DNA of 64,000 nucleotides, taken from contig NZ_AP021874.1 of NCBI RefSeq assembly GCF_009688945.1, positions 2,418,001 through 2,482,000 on the forward strand, read 5' to 3'. Both the position numbers and the translations under genes were made by a program. Shown here one piece after another: positions 7,309 to 16,307 of this stretch (the first letter of the stretch is position 1; every line of letters begins with the position of its first letter). The notes below the pieces were generated by a model. That model was not told the origin of the DNA. It saw only the letters and a list, made by a program, of their open reading frames with translations, and made no database searches. The stretch comes from Desulfosarcina alkanivorans (lineage in GTDB: Bacteria > Desulfobacterota > Desulfobacteria > Desulfobacterales > Desulfosarcinaceae).

Positions 7309-8913
7309 ATGAATACACCCAACGGAAACCACCCTATCAGCGGCATTCACCATATCACCGCCGTGGCCGCATCGGCCGCGGAAAATTATCGTTTTTACAC
7401 CCGGGTGCTGGGATTGCGGCTGGTCAAAAAAACGGTCAATTTCGACGATCCGTACACCTATCACCTCTATTACGGCAACGAAACCGGACGGCCCGGCACC
7501 ATTCTGACTTTTTTCCCCTGGGAGCAGGCGGCTCCGGGAACACCCGGGTCCGGCATGGTGTCGGCCATCGCGTTTGCCGTTCCCCGGCGGTCCATGGGTC
7601 TCTGGCGCCAACGACTGGGTAAAGCCGGCATCGCCGTGCAGACCAGCGAGCGATTCGGGGAACCGGTGGTCCGCTTCAAGGATCCCCACGGCCTGCCCCT
7701 GGAACTCATCGGAACGCCGGCACGTGCCGGCATGATCGGGCAGGAACCACATCAGGACACGGCGATCACCGGATTTCACTCCGCCACCATGCTGCTCACC
7801 CGTATCGACGCCACCCGGTCCATCCTCGTTGAGGGCATGGGCATGACGCCCGTAAAGCAGGAGGGCGGCCGGTATCGTTTCAGCATGGCCGATCCCGCCG
7901 CCCCGGGCCACCTGCTGGACGTGCAGGTGGATCCATCCGCCCCGCCTGGCCGGCCCGGCGGGGGCACCGTTCACCATATCGCCTTTCGAACGCGGGACAG
8001 CCGGGAACAGCAGGCATGGCGGCAGCGGCTTGGGCAGCGGGGACTTTCCGTCACCGATGTCCGGGACCGAAAATATTTCCAGTCCATCTACTTCAGCGAA
8101 CCGGGCGGGGTGCTTTTCGAGATTGCCACCGATCCGCCGGGATTTGCCGTTGACGAAGAACCCCGTCAGCTGGGCAGGGCCCTGAAGCTGCCGGTCCGGT
8201 ACGAACCCTTGCGCCAACGGATCGAAGCCCGGCTGCCGCCGTTGCCGTTACCTGATTTAAGGCATGTCTACCTGCCCCCGCCACCGGGAGCGGACGACGG
8301 AAAAATCATTGTCGCCCTGCACGGTACCGGCGGCAGCGAGCACGACCTGATACCCGTCGTCCGGCAGGTCAGCCCATCGGCGCCGGTCATCAGCCTCCGG
8401 GGGCCTGTGCTCGAAAACGGCATGCCCCGGTTCTTCAAAAGAGTGGCCGAGGGCGTGTTTGATGAAGCCGATGTTCGTCGCAACAGCCACCACCTCAGCG
8501 AGTTTTTAGCTGACGCCTCAGTTCGGTACGGCCAGGCGGCCAACCGTCGCCTGGCACTGGGCTATTCCAATGGCGCCAACATGGCCGCGGCCATCATGCT
8601 GCTGCGGCCGGACGTATTTTCCGGTGCCATCCTGTTCCGCCCGATGATGCCCCTGAAAATGGCGCGGTTGCCGGATCTGACCTGCAAACCAATTTTCATC
8701 GCAACGGGGCAGTTCGACCGGGTGATCCCTTCGGCGGAGACCCGCCGTTTGGTGGATGCTTTAAAAAAGGCAGGTGCAAGGGTAACGGTGGTGGATACGG
8801 CCGCCGGCCATGAACTCACGGCAACGGACGTTGAGGCGGCGCGGGCATGGCTGGCCGGCGGGCCCGGGCAAGAATGCCCCCGGCCCCGTTCCCCGAAAAA
8901 AAGGGCCGCCTGA
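7309..8913 (+). CDS. Fused ring-cleaving dioxygenase (MhqO-like) and alpha/beta hydrolase (MhqD-like)
   Basis: About 534 residues in two parts. Residues 1 to about 300 are a two-module vicinal-oxygen-chelate (glyoxalase/extradiol dioxygenase) protein: HHITAVAA with the first metal histidine, FYTRVLGLRLVKKTVNFDDP, GTVHHIAFRTRD with the second, and FEIATDPPGF with the glutamate ligand. This is the MhqO/hydroquinone-dioxygenase pattern. From about 320 an MhqD-type carboxylesterase follows: LHGTGGSEHDL oxyanion loop, nucleophile Ser420 in GYSNGAN, Asp in GQFDRVIP and His in AAGHELT. In Bacillus these are separate genes (mhqO, mhqD) under MhqR. I start at ATG 7309, 7 nt after AAGG; ATG 7303 is too close to it. 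Likely role: quinone/hydroquinone detoxification. Confidence 0.88.
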   Translation: MNTPNGNHPISGIHHITAVAASAAENYRFYTRVLGLRLVKKTVNFDDPYTYHLYYGNETGRPGTILTFFPWEQAAPGTPGSGMVSAIAFAVPRRSMGLWRQRLGKAGIAVQTSERFGEPVVRFKDPHGLPLELIGTPARAGMIGQEPHQDTAITGFHSATMLLTRIDATRSILVEGMGMTPVKQEGGRYRFSMADPAAPGHLLDVQVDPSAPPGRPGGGTVHHIAFRTRDSREQQAWRQRLGQRGLSVTDVRDRKYFQSIYFSEPGGVLFEIATDPPGFAVDEEPRQLGRALKLPVRYEPLRQRIEARLPPLPLPDLRHVYLPPPPGADDGKIIVALHGTGGSEHDLIPVVRQVSPSAPVISLRGPVLENGMPRFFKRVAEGVFDEADVRRNSHHLSEFLADASVRYGQAANRRLALGYSNGANMAAAIMLLRPDVFSGAILFRPMMPLKMARLPDLTCKPIFIATGQFDRVIPSAETRRLVDALKKAGARVTVVDTAAGHELTATDVEAARAWLAGGPGQECPRPRSPKKRAA

Positions 8914-9024
8914 GGTCGATGGCAGGCGGTTTCCGGCCCCTGACCATGGGCACCATAAGTCATGCGGGGGTGGCGGATGGCCACCTTCCGCCAACCGACA
9001 GGAGGCATGGATCGTAAACCCCGG

Positions 9025-10086
9025 TCAATCGTCCCCATCTGAAGGCCGCCCGGAGCGCCCATCGGATCTGGCCATCACGGCGGCCGTCGTATCCAGCATC
9101 CGGTTGGCAAACCCCCACTCGTTGTCACACCAGACCAGCAGTTTAGCCAGGTCATGGCCGCTCGAACGGGTCTGGGTGCCGTCGACAATACACGAATGGG
9201 GGTCGTGATTAAAATCGACCGATGCCAGGGGAATGTCACAATAGTCCATGATGCCGGCCATCCGGCCCTGTGCGGCCTCCTCCAGCACCCGGTTGATCCG
9301 GTCGACCGACGCGTTCCTTTTCAGACGCACGTTCAGGTCCATGGCCGTCACGTTCTGGGTTGGCACCCGAATCGCCGTGGTCTGGAAACAGCCTTCGAAC
9401 CGGGGCAGAATCCGTTCTATCCCCCTGGACAGGCGGGTATCCACCGGCACCATGGATGGACCGGCGGCACGGCACAGGCGCAGGTCCTGGTGACAGCGAT
9501 CGATCACCGGCTGGTCATTCATCGCCGAATGAATGGTGGTGATGTTCCCGCAGGCAATCCCGAAAGCCCGGTCCAGGGCCACAATGACGGGCAGGATGCA
9601 GTTGGAGGTGCACGAGGCGTTGGACAGGATCTTCTCGCTGCCGGTCAGTTCATGGTGATTGACACCGAAAACCACCGTCGCATCCACCAGAGGATCGGCC
9701 GGGTTTGAAATCAGTACCTTCCCCGCGCCGGCATCCAGGTGCACCTGGGCCCCCGCCCTGTTTTTGATTTGTCCTGTACATTCCAATACAACGTCGACCG
9801 CCAGTTCGGCCCAAATCAGCGGCAGCGGCGCTTCATGCCTCAACAGTTGAATGCGGTCATCCGCCACGTGCAGACCGGTTTCTTTCAATTGGACCGGAAG
9901 CCCGAAACGACCATGGGTGGAATCGAAGCGGGTCAGATGTGCAATGGTCTCCGGAAGGGCCAGATCATTGATGGCAACGATCTCAACGGGCCATCGGCGG
10001 TACTCGTACACGGCACGCAGGATGCTCCTTCCAATGCGGCCGTAGCCGTTTATCGCGCAGCGAATGGGTTTTCGGGAAAGTGGCAT
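9025..10086 (-). CDS. epd: Erythrose-4-phosphate dehydrogenase (GAPDH family)
   Basis: A 353-residue NAD-dependent dehydrogenase of the GAPDH superfamily. It has the NAD-binding INGYGRIGRSILRA, the catalytic cysteine in SNASCTSNC, and SxxNDQPVIDxxHQDLRLxRAA, PVDTRLSRGIERILPRF, DFNHDPHSxIVDGTQTR and LVWCDNEWGFANRMLDTT. These are closer to Epd of enterobacteria than to glycolytic GAPDH, which has a different segment where Epd has HSAMNDQPVID. Epd oxidises erythrose-4-phosphate to 4-phosphoerythronate, first step of DXP-dependent pyridoxal phosphate synthesis. No pdx gene is adjacent. The 5' end at ATG 10086 is preceded only by a weak GAGA. It converges on the mhqO-mhqD fusion. Confidence 0.88.
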   Translation of the reverse strand: MPLSRKPIRCAINGYGRIGRSILRAVYEYRRWPVEIVAINDLALPETIAHLTRFDSTHGRFGLPVQLKETGLHVADDRIQLLRHEAPLPLIWAELAVDVVLECTGQIKNRAGAQVHLDAGAGKVLISNPADPLVDATVVFGVNHHELTGSEKILSNASCTSNCILPVIVALDRAFGIACGNITTIHSAMNDQPVIDRCHQDLRLCRAAGPSMVPVDTRLSRGIERILPRFEGCFQTTAIRVPTQNVTAMDLNVRLKRNASVDRINRVLEEAAQGRMAGIMDYCDIPLASVDFNHDPHSCIVDGTQTRSSGHDLAKLLVWCDNEWGFANRMLDTTAAVMARSDGRSGRPSDGDD

Positions 10087-10340
10087 GGGATCTCATTTCG
10101 ATAGGGGAAAACATACGGGCAATCTGATTTCTCGCGCCATGGGAATCACATGGACCCAAGAAGACGTAATTGTACAGGAATAAAACGGCACAGACGCATT
10201 GTTCTGTTGCGCTGATGGAAAAACCGTCTCCCCCGCGGCCATGGGAAAAGGAGTTATGCAGATCGCATCATCGGTTCAGGCAAACCCGTCGGGTCAGGAC
10301 TATGGCCATGATCGTCCGATTGACGGCAAAAACTAAAAAA
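10087..10340. other. Intergenic region between epd and dsrP
   Basis: About 300 bp lie between the start of epd and the end of dsrP. It must hold the epd promoter and, at its far end, the dsr terminator annotated separately. Short open frames in it have no recognisable similarity and biased composition, and I see no other feature. Confidence 0.5.
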
Positions 10341-10367
10341 AATGGCGGGGGAAACCTCCCCGCCATT
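10341..10367 (-). terminator. Intrinsic terminator of the dsr operon
   Basis: A perfect 10-bp inverted repeat (AATGGCGGGG at 10341-10350 and CCCCGCCATT at 10358-10367) with a 7-nt loop. On the minus strand it is followed by a T-rich tract (complement of the A-rich stretch 10329-10340), as expected for a rho-independent terminator. It lies 28 bp after the dsrP stop codon. Confidence 0.85.
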
Positions 10368-10395
10368 CTTAATTTTAAATGCAGCGCTGCTGCGA

Positions 10396-11559
10396 TCAGC
10401 TGTGGACCTCTTCCTTGACACCGACAGCCATTTTGTAAAGGACGGTCAGCACAAGCGCGCCGATCGCATAAACGCCCAGTGTAATGCCGAGTTCCGGCAT
10501 GGTGGGCGCGTATTCGTTGACCTCGTGCATCGGGTTGGGTACGAAACCGCCTGAAATCATGCCCAGGCCCTTGTCGATCCAGGTTCCCATGATGATCACG
10601 AAACAGGCGACCATCAGGGACGTTTCGTTCTTGCGCGTCGCCGGGGTAACGGTGAGCACGATGCCGATGGTCATGAGGATCATCGAGGCCCACATAAAGG
10701 GTACCAGTGCACCGTGGCCGTGCAGGCCCACGAACAGGTACTTGAGGTGGGTGGTGTGGCCCGGGATGTTGCTGTAAAAGGCCACGAAGACCTCACACAG
10801 GAAGAAAAACACGTTGATGCAGATGGCATAGGCCACGGTCTTGGCCAGCGCCTGAATCTGCTCCTTACCCGGGTCGAAATTGGTGAACCGGCGGATAAAC
10901 AGGCACAGCAGGATCAGCAGCGCCGGTCCGGCGGCGAAAGCCGATGCCAGGAACCGGGGTGCCAATACGGCGGTGAGCCAGAAGTGACGTCCGGGCAGGC
11001 CGCAGTACAGGTAAGCGGTCACCGTATGAATACTCACCGCCCATGGGATGGAGATATAAATCAGCGGCTTCACCCAGTTCTGATAGTGGACCCCGTTGCG
11101 CTCGGCCTCGAGGACGTTCCAGCCGATCACGACATTCAGGAACAGGTAGCCGTTGAGCACGATGGCATCGTAGAACAACACGCTGTTGGGGGTCGGGTAG
11201 ATCAAAACGTTGAGCGCCCGCATGGGCTGCCCCAGGTCAACCAGGATGAACAGCAGGCACATGACGATGGAAGCGATGGCCAGAAACTCACCGAGGATGG
11301 TGATCTTGCCATAGGCCTTGTAATCATGCAGATAGTAGGGCAGTACCACCATCACGCCCCCGGCGGCCACACCGACGAGGTAGGTGAAGTTGGCGATGTA
11401 AAACCCCCAGGAGACGTCCCGGCTCATGCCGGTGATACCGAGACCGAACTTGAGTTGCATCAGGTAGAGCCCGAAGCCGGCACCGATCACACCCAGCAGG
11501 ACGACCAGCCATCCCCAGTACCATTTATTTCCTTTTACGGCTAATTCAAGCATGCTCAC
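10396..11559 (-). CDS. dsrP: DsrP, NrfD-type integral membrane subunit of DsrMKJOP
   Basis: A 387-residue protein made almost entirely of hydrophobic helices (about ten), of the NrfD/PsrC family: WGWLVVLLGVIGAGFGLYLMQL, SWGFYIANFTYLVGVAAGGVMV, LVDLGQPMRALNVL and PWAVSIHTVTAYLYCGLPGR. In the DsrMKJOP complex it exchanges electrons with the menaquinone pool. It is the last gene of the operon, separated from dsrO by one base, and is followed by a strong terminator. The acidic/His-bearing loops typical of the quinone site are present but I cannot assign them individually. Confidence 0.95.
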   Translation of the reverse strand: MSMLELAVKGNKWYWGWLVVLLGVIGAGFGLYLMQLKFGLGITGMSRDVSWGFYIANFTYLVGVAAGGVMVVLPYYLHDYKAYGKITILGEFLAIASIVMCLLFILVDLGQPMRALNVLIYPTPNSVLFYDAIVLNGYLFLNVVIGWNVLEAERNGVHYQNWVKPLIYISIPWAVSIHTVTAYLYCGLPGRHFWLTAVLAPRFLASAFAAGPALLILLCLFIRRFTNFDPGKEQIQALAKTVAYAICINVFFFLCEVFVAFYSNIPGHTTHLKYLFVGLHGHGALVPFMWASMILMTIGIVLTVTPATRKNETSLMVACFVIIMGTWIDKGLGMISGGFVPNPMHEVNEYAPTMPELGITLGVYAIGALVLTVLYKMAVGVKEEVHS

Positions 11560-11560
11560 C

Positions 11561-12343
11561 TCACACGATGTAGTAGACGGACGGCTCTGTTCCCAGGGTC
11601 TGTTTCCGCCTGATGGTGTAGTTTTCCTTCAACACTTTCCGGACCTCCGAATGCTCATCGTACAAATCGCCGAATACGATGGCGCCGTTGGAGGCCTCTA
11701 CACAGGCGGGCATTTTGCCGACGGCCAGCCGCTCTGCGCAAAAGTTGCATTTTTCAACCACACCCTTCATGCGGGTGGGGAATTCCTTGTTGTCGTCTTC
11801 GATGAACGGCCGCGGGTCCCTGAAATTGAAACTGCGGGCACCGAAGGGACAGGCCGCCATGCAGAAGCGGCAGCCGATGCAGCGGTGAAAATCCATCATG
11901 ACAATGCCGTTGTCGTTCTTGAAGGTTGCCTGGGTGGGGCAGGCACGCACGCAGGGCGGATTTTCGCAGTGATTGCACAGCAGCAGAAACGGCCGGTGCT
12001 CCACCTCTTCATTGAGAAATTCGTTGGTCTTATCGGTAAATGCGTTATGGTAGTGCGCATCCCAGATCCACTTGATCTCGTGGTTCTTGTTTTCAATGGC
12101 CGTGGGAATATTATGGATTTTGTTGCAGGCATCGATGATGGGTTCCAGGTCTTCGGCCGTTTGAAGCTTGCGGGTGTCGATGACCATGGCCCATTGTTTG
12201 GCATCCAGGGAATCTTCTCCCTTGGCCAAGCGGTAGCCGGCTCCTGCGCCTTCCGCAGCGAAGGCATCGAGAACGGGTTTGGCCCCAAGACCCAGCGCGG
12301 AAACGCCAGCTATCTGAAGAAAGCGTCTTCTGCTGTTTTTCAT
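11561..12343 (-). CDS. dsrO: DsrO, periplasmic Tat-exported ferredoxin subunit
   Basis: A 260-residue iron-sulfur protein that transfers electrons between DsrJ and DsrP on the periplasmic side. A twin-arginine signal is visible (SRRRFLQIAGVSALGLGAKP). The body contains Cys clusters of a four-[4Fe-4S]-type ferredoxin: CNHCENPPCVRACP, CIGCRFCMAACPFGARSF and CNFCAERL plus a later MPACVEAS. Length and order match DsrO of sulfate reducers. It lies 3 bp downstream of dsrJ and 1 bp upstream of dsrP. Confidence 0.95.
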   Translation of the reverse strand: MKNSRRRFLQIAGVSALGLGAKPVLDAFAAEGAGAGYRLAKGEDSLDAKQWAMVIDTRKLQTAEDLEPIIDACNKIHNIPTAIENKNHEIKWIWDAHYHNAFTDKTNEFLNEEVEHRPFLLLCNHCENPPCVRACPTQATFKNDNGIVMMDFHRCIGCRFCMAACPFGARSFNFRDPRPFIEDDNKEFPTRMKGVVEKCNFCAERLAVGKMPACVEASNGAIVFGDLYDEHSEVRKVLKENYTIRRKQTLGTEPSVYYIV

Positions 12344-12346
12344 ACC

Positions 12347-12733
12347 TTATTCTCCTTTTGGATTATCTATGTGGCAATCCCAGCAATAGGGCCTTACGGA
12401 CGCGTAATCGTGGCACCGGTCACAGAACTTCTCTTTGTTGGAATGGCAGTCCAGACAAGTGTTGGAGAGGCTCATGTCAAAAAGCTTGCCTTCGGGGTTG
12501 ACGAACGCCCGCTCCGCGTTTCTGACCACGTTGTGCCGCCACACGTCCAGCAGCTGCATATGCTCCGCTTTCATGTATTCGGTGGGCATGACGCAGACCT
12601 TGGCGGCCTTGGCTTTCGCGGTCAGCTCCAGCTCCGGCGCCGGTGCGGCTTTGCCCATGTTGAACCAGAAGGGTAAGGTGATGACGGCAATAAAAATAAC
12701 CAGTCCCGCGAGAATCTTATTTTTGTCCTTCAT
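12347..12733 (-). CDS. dsrJ: DsrJ, triheme cytochrome c subunit
   Basis: A 128-residue protein with an N-terminal uncleaved signal/anchor (residues 7-25) and three heme c motifs: CLDCH (93-97), CDRCH (104-108) and CWDCH (117-121). The isolated Cys47 in KVCVMP corresponds to the unusual Cys axial ligand known for one DsrJ heme; this assignment is from family knowledge. It sits between dsrK and dsrO with gaps of only 3 bp on each side, so the operon is tightly packed. Confidence 0.95.
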   Translation of the reverse strand: MKDKNKILAGLVIFIAVITLPFWFNMGKAAPAPELELTAKAKAAKVCVMPTEYMKAEHMQLLDVWRHNVVRNAERAFVNPEGKLFDMSLSNTCLDCHSNKEKFCDRCHDYASVRPYCWDCHIDNPKGE

Positions 12734-12736
12734 CGG

Positions 12737-14359
12737 CTACTCCTCCATTCCCGGCAGCGGTTCGCCGCGCAAGTCGGTTTCTCTTTCCTTCTCACCGGGC
12801 ATGATCAGGGCATTGGCCACCAGTTCGTGAAGCCCCGTGACCTCGACCTCAGGCACCCAGTACTCCATGGATGCGGGCAGCGCCGCGCGGTCGATCGCGC
12901 AGACACAGGCCAGCATGTTCACCCCGAATTCCTCGTGAACATACTTCACCGCGTTGGCCCGCGGAAAGCCGCCGGCCATTCTCAGCTCCATATTTTCACC
13001 GGCATTGAGGCCGGCGCCGCTTCCGCAGCAGAACGTCTGCTCCCGGATGGTGTTGGCCGGCATCTCGAAAAAGTTGTTGGCCACGTTTTGGATCACATAG
13101 CGGGGCTCGTCGAGCAGGCCCATGCCCCGGGCGGGGTTGCAGGAGTCATGGAAGGTAATGATCTTGTTGTCGTTTCGGCGGGGATCCAGGTCCAGCTTGC
13201 CGTGTTTGATCAGGTCGGCGGTAAACTCGGCGATGTGGACCATTTTGGTGGAGCTGGCATTTTCGAACACGGTGCCGGTGATGGGGTTGACCGGCGTTTC
13301 CAGAAAGTCCGCCGGGCCGTTCATGGTGTCCATGTACTGGGAAATAACCCGCCACATGTGCCCGCATTCGCCGCCCAGGATCCATTTGACGCCCAGTCGT
13401 TTGGCCTCGGCGTACATCTTGGAGTTGAGCCGTTTCATGGTTTCGTGGGAGGTGAAGAAACCGAAGTTTCCGCCCTCCGAGGCGTAGGTGCTCCAGGTGA
13501 TCCGCAGGCCGTATTTTTCCTTCAGGTAGTGGAACAGGAGCATGTAGCCCATGCAGGTGTACGTGCCCGGGTCGGCGAACACATCGCCCGACGGTGTAAT
13601 GAAAAGGATGTCGGCGCCCTTTTCCATGTACGGGGGTTCCACCTGGATGCCCGTGATGTCCTCAATGTCTTCGACGAAGAAGTCCAGCATGTCCTTGAAG
13701 GCGTGGGGCTGAATTCCCAGGTGGTTGCCGGTGCGGTAGCAGTTGGCCACCGGTGTGGCGATCCAGTCGATGTTCAGGCCGAGGAGGTTCAACAGCTCCC
13801 GGCCCATGATGGTGATTTCGGCCGTATCGATGCCATAGGGGCAAAATACCGAGCATCGCCGGCATTCGGTGCACTGGAACAGGTAGTACCACCACTCTTT
13901 GAGCACATCCAGGGTCATCGGCCGGGCACCGCCCAGGCGGCCGAGGATTTTGCCGGCGGTGGTAAAGTCGTTGCGGTAGACGCTTCTAAGCAGCTCTGCC
14001 CGCAGTACCGGCATATTCTTGGGATCGCCGGTGCCGATGAAAAAATGGCACTTGTCGGCGCAGGCGCCGCAGCGCACACAGATGTCCATGAACACCTTGA
14101 AGGACCGGAACTTGTCCAGCCGTTCACGGAACCCCTCGTGAATGATCTCTTTCCAGTTTTCCGGAAGTTTCCAGTCGTCTTCCAGCGGGTTCCAGGCCCG
14201 CGCATTGGGAAGGCTCAGGGTCTCGACGCTCTTGGGGTTGGCTGCGTAGCAATACATCCCCTTGCGGATATCCACCGGCGTGTCCATCCAACCGGCGCCG
14301 GACGGACGATGACCTATCTGTGACAATAGTTCATCGGGTTTGATCAACTCATCTGCCAT
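12737..14359 (-). CDS. dsrK: DsrK, HdrD-like cytoplasmic iron-sulfur subunit
   Basis: A 540-residue protein resembling heterodisulfide reductase HdrD. Two [4Fe-4S] motifs are visible: C94-x2-C97-x2-C100-x3-C104 and C163-x2-C166-x2-C169-x3-CP. Two CCG-type segments follow in the C-terminal half (SCNPARG and CCGSGAGL), which in the family bind a noncubane catalytic cluster. DsrK is thought to reduce the DsrC trisulfide/disulfide in sulfate respiration with electrons from DsrM. The gene ends 3 bp before dsrJ and begins 17 bp after dsrM. Confidence 0.95.
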   Translation of the reverse strand: MADELIKPDELLSQIGHRPSGAGWMDTPVDIRKGMYCYAANPKSVETLSLPNARAWNPLEDDWKLPENWKEIIHEGFRERLDKFRSFKVFMDICVRCGACADKCHFFIGTGDPKNMPVLRAELLRSVYRNDFTTAGKILGRLGGARPMTLDVLKEWWYYLFQCTECRRCSVFCPYGIDTAEITIMGRELLNLLGLNIDWIATPVANCYRTGNHLGIQPHAFKDMLDFFVEDIEDITGIQVEPPYMEKGADILFITPSGDVFADPGTYTCMGYMLLFHYLKEKYGLRITWSTYASEGGNFGFFTSHETMKRLNSKMYAEAKRLGVKWILGGECGHMWRVISQYMDTMNGPADFLETPVNPITGTVFENASSTKMVHIAEFTADLIKHGKLDLDPRRNDNKIITFHDSCNPARGMGLLDEPRYVIQNVANNFFEMPANTIREQTFCCGSGAGLNAGENMELRMAGGFPRANAVKYVHEEFGVNMLACVCAIDRAALPASMEYWVPEVEVTGLHELVANALIMPGEKERETDLRGEPLPGMEE

Positions 14360-14376
14360 TATCTGCTCCTTTTTCC

Positions 14377-15420
14377 TTAAGCCTGTTCTTCTGGCATTTT
14401 AACGACCGGCAGGCCGGCTTCGACCATTTTCTCTCTGAAATCGTCTTCGTATTCTTCATAGGTGTGAACCTTGACCGGATGGTTCCAGGGGTTCACGTGC
14501 CGGACCTGCCGGGTGTTGCCGGTCATGTTCCGGGTGGGACTGAGGAAAACCCCGCCCAGGTGCATCAATTTGCTGAACGGGAAGTAGGCCAGAAGGACGC
14601 TGACCAGAAACATGTGGGCGAAGAACAGGCCACCGACGCCCTCGGGAATGGTCGGCCGGAAGGTCACCAGCCCCATGGTCAATTCCTTGATGGCAGTGAT
14701 ATCCACTTTGGCAACGTAGCGCATGAAGATGCCGGAAAGAGCAATGCCAATGATCAGAAACAATGGGAAGAAATCAGCCGCCAGGGAGATGTAGCGCACC
14801 TGGGGAATGAACACCCGGCGCAGAAAGAGGTAAAGGGCGGCGGCCAGGAGCACCAGCCCGGACATGTAAACCCCTGGCAGGCCGGCCTGGATGACATCGT
14901 ACAGCACTTCGACGCGCATGAAACCGTCCACCTGCTCCAGAAGGGTGACGAAAAACGGCACCGGCTCGAGGAAAAAGCGCAGGTGCCGCACGACCACCGT
15001 AAAGAAAGCGTAGTGGAAGGCCAGGGCGCCGACCCACAGAAAAATTTCCAGCTGATAGGTCAACCGGGTGCCGCCGTTCAGCCGCATGCGCGTGTTGCGG
15101 AACAGGGACCGGAAACAGACGATCTCGAGAAACATCCGGATGATGACGCTGAAGGTGGATGACGGGTTGTCGATCTTGGCCTGTTTGAACCAGGGCAGTG
15201 AATACTGCTGCCCGCAGGTGGTGGTGATCCTGAACGGCACCGCCGAACGGGCCCAGCCCATCACGCGACGAGCAAAACCGACAACGAACAGGATGACCGC
15301 CAGATAGGGCACAATGATGCCGAAGACCATCTGCATGCCCGCCCCCTGCTCGGTGCCCACATAGGCGATCAGGAACAGCACGATAACCGCTATGAGGCTA
15401 ATCATGTAATTTTTATTCAT
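14377..15420 (-). CDS. dsrM: DsrM, NarI-like membrane cytochrome b subunit
   Basis: A 347-residue membrane protein with an N-terminal hydrophobic stretch (MNKNYMISLIAVIVLFLIAYVG begins the frame) and the NarI/HdrE-like cytochrome b core (YQLEIFLWVGALAFHYAFFTVVVRHLRFF, then GLVTFRPTIPEGVGGLFFAHMF). It passes electrons between menaquinol and DsrK. The frame is open 40 codons further upstream, but similarity and a GAGG element about 9 nt upstream favour ATG 15420. It is the first gene of the dsrMKJOP operon. A region of about 170 bp separates it from the RsbRD-type gene and may hold the operon promoter. Confidence 0.95.
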   Translation of the reverse strand: MNKNYMISLIAVIVLFLIAYVGTEQGAGMQMVFGIIVPYLAVILFVVGFARRVMGWARSAVPFRITTTCGQQYSLPWFKQAKIDNPSSTFSVIIRMFLEIVCFRSLFRNTRMRLNGGTRLTYQLEIFLWVGALAFHYAFFTVVVRHLRFFLEPVPFFVTLLEQVDGFMRVEVLYDVIQAGLPGVYMSGLVLLAAALYLFLRRVFIPQVRYISLAADFFPLFLIIGIALSGIFMRYVAKVDITAIKELTMGLVTFRPTIPEGVGGLFFAHMFLVSVLLAYFPFSKLMHLGGVFLSPTRNMTGNTRQVRHVNPWNHPVKVHTYEEYEDDFREKMVEAGLPVVKMPEEQA

Positions 15421-15588
15421 CGAACCGCACCTCACTCCTTGGCGCCGGGCAGATCGGAATGCACCGCAACCGCCCTCCCGTAGCCGTGCCGGTGCCAGTG
15501 ATGATACCGGAGACTCCCGGAAAAGAGGGGTCGGGGCCAATCCAGAGCCGCAGCCGGATGCCTGAATCGAAAGGTTATAAGGGAAGTT

Positions 15589-16110
15589 TCAGAAACCGGG
15601 CCCGTCTGCCTCGGCTTCAACAATCAATCCTGCTCGCTTCAACGAACCGAAAAACTGATTTCTGGATTCGGTTGCCTTGAGTTCATATATTTTTTCCCGA
15701 CAGGCCACGTAGATATCGAAGGCCGCCATGGCCATCTCGTCGATCTGCCGGTCCAGACCACCCATATCCAGATCCGCGTCAGAACCCCGGCCAGGCAGAT
15801 GCTTCCGGATGATTTGCTTCAGGGAAAAAACAAAGCTGGTGGCCATGGAAGGGGTAAAGGTCTGAACGGCCCGAATTCTCAGGATGGGATCCAGGGCGGA
15901 TGCCATCGCATCCCGCCCGGCACCCGTGGCCAGCGCGTCAAGCAGCGCATCGAGGCTCTGGTAGGTGGCCTTCCCGACCGGGTTGGCAAATGGATCTTTC
16001 TGTCCTTTGAGGAACCGTGCCGTGTCGGCCGGATAGGAGTCGACAGTGGTCTGAAACCAGCTTTTGAGGATCTCCTGTTTTTTTGCTGCCAGTGATTGTG
16101 TCAAACTCAT
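15589..16110 (-). CDS. RsbRD N-terminal domain protein, dsr-associated
   Basis: A 173-residue all-helical protein (MSLTQSLAAKKQEILKSWFQTTVDSYPADTARFL..., with FANPVGKATYQSLDALLDAL and ESRNQFFGSLKRAG) of the RsbRD N-terminal-domain family, named after non-heme-globin-like sensor domains of stressosome RsbR proteins. No STAS domain is attached. Proteins of this type are, as I recall, common directly upstream of dsrMKJOP in sulfate reducers, which suggests a sensor or assembly role for the complex, but no biochemical function is known to me. Same strand as the operon. Start ATG 16110. Confidence 0.75.
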   Translation of the reverse strand: MSLTQSLAAKKQEILKSWFQTTVDSYPADTARFLKGQKDPFANPVGKATYQSLDALLDALATGAGRDAMASALDPILRIRAVQTFTPSMATSFVFSLKQIIRKHLPGRGSDADLDMGGLDRQIDEMAMAAFDIYVACREKIYELKATESRNQFFGSLKRAGLIVEAEADGPGF

Positions 16111-16307
16111 CTACGGTCTCACCCTGATGGCTCCCGCAAAACAACGTACGGGAACGATATTTCCATTTCAATTTTTCAGTTCGGATTTTAACACTGGGAA
16201 AATTGTGCAACAGCTGGAAACCAGCCGATTTCAAAGTCGAACCTATAGTCAACTTACCCATTTCTGTCAAGGACAAATAAGGTGCCGTGCCGCCGGGGCG
16301 AAGGCAG

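Noticed and set aside
8914..9024. Hairpin near 8974-8994 as a terminator for the fusion gene
   Set aside because: Stem is short (GGCGGA/TCCGCC) and there is no T-tract.
12347..12733. DsrJ as a tetraheme or different multiheme cytochrome
   Set aside because: Only three CxxCH are present and the length matches DsrJ.
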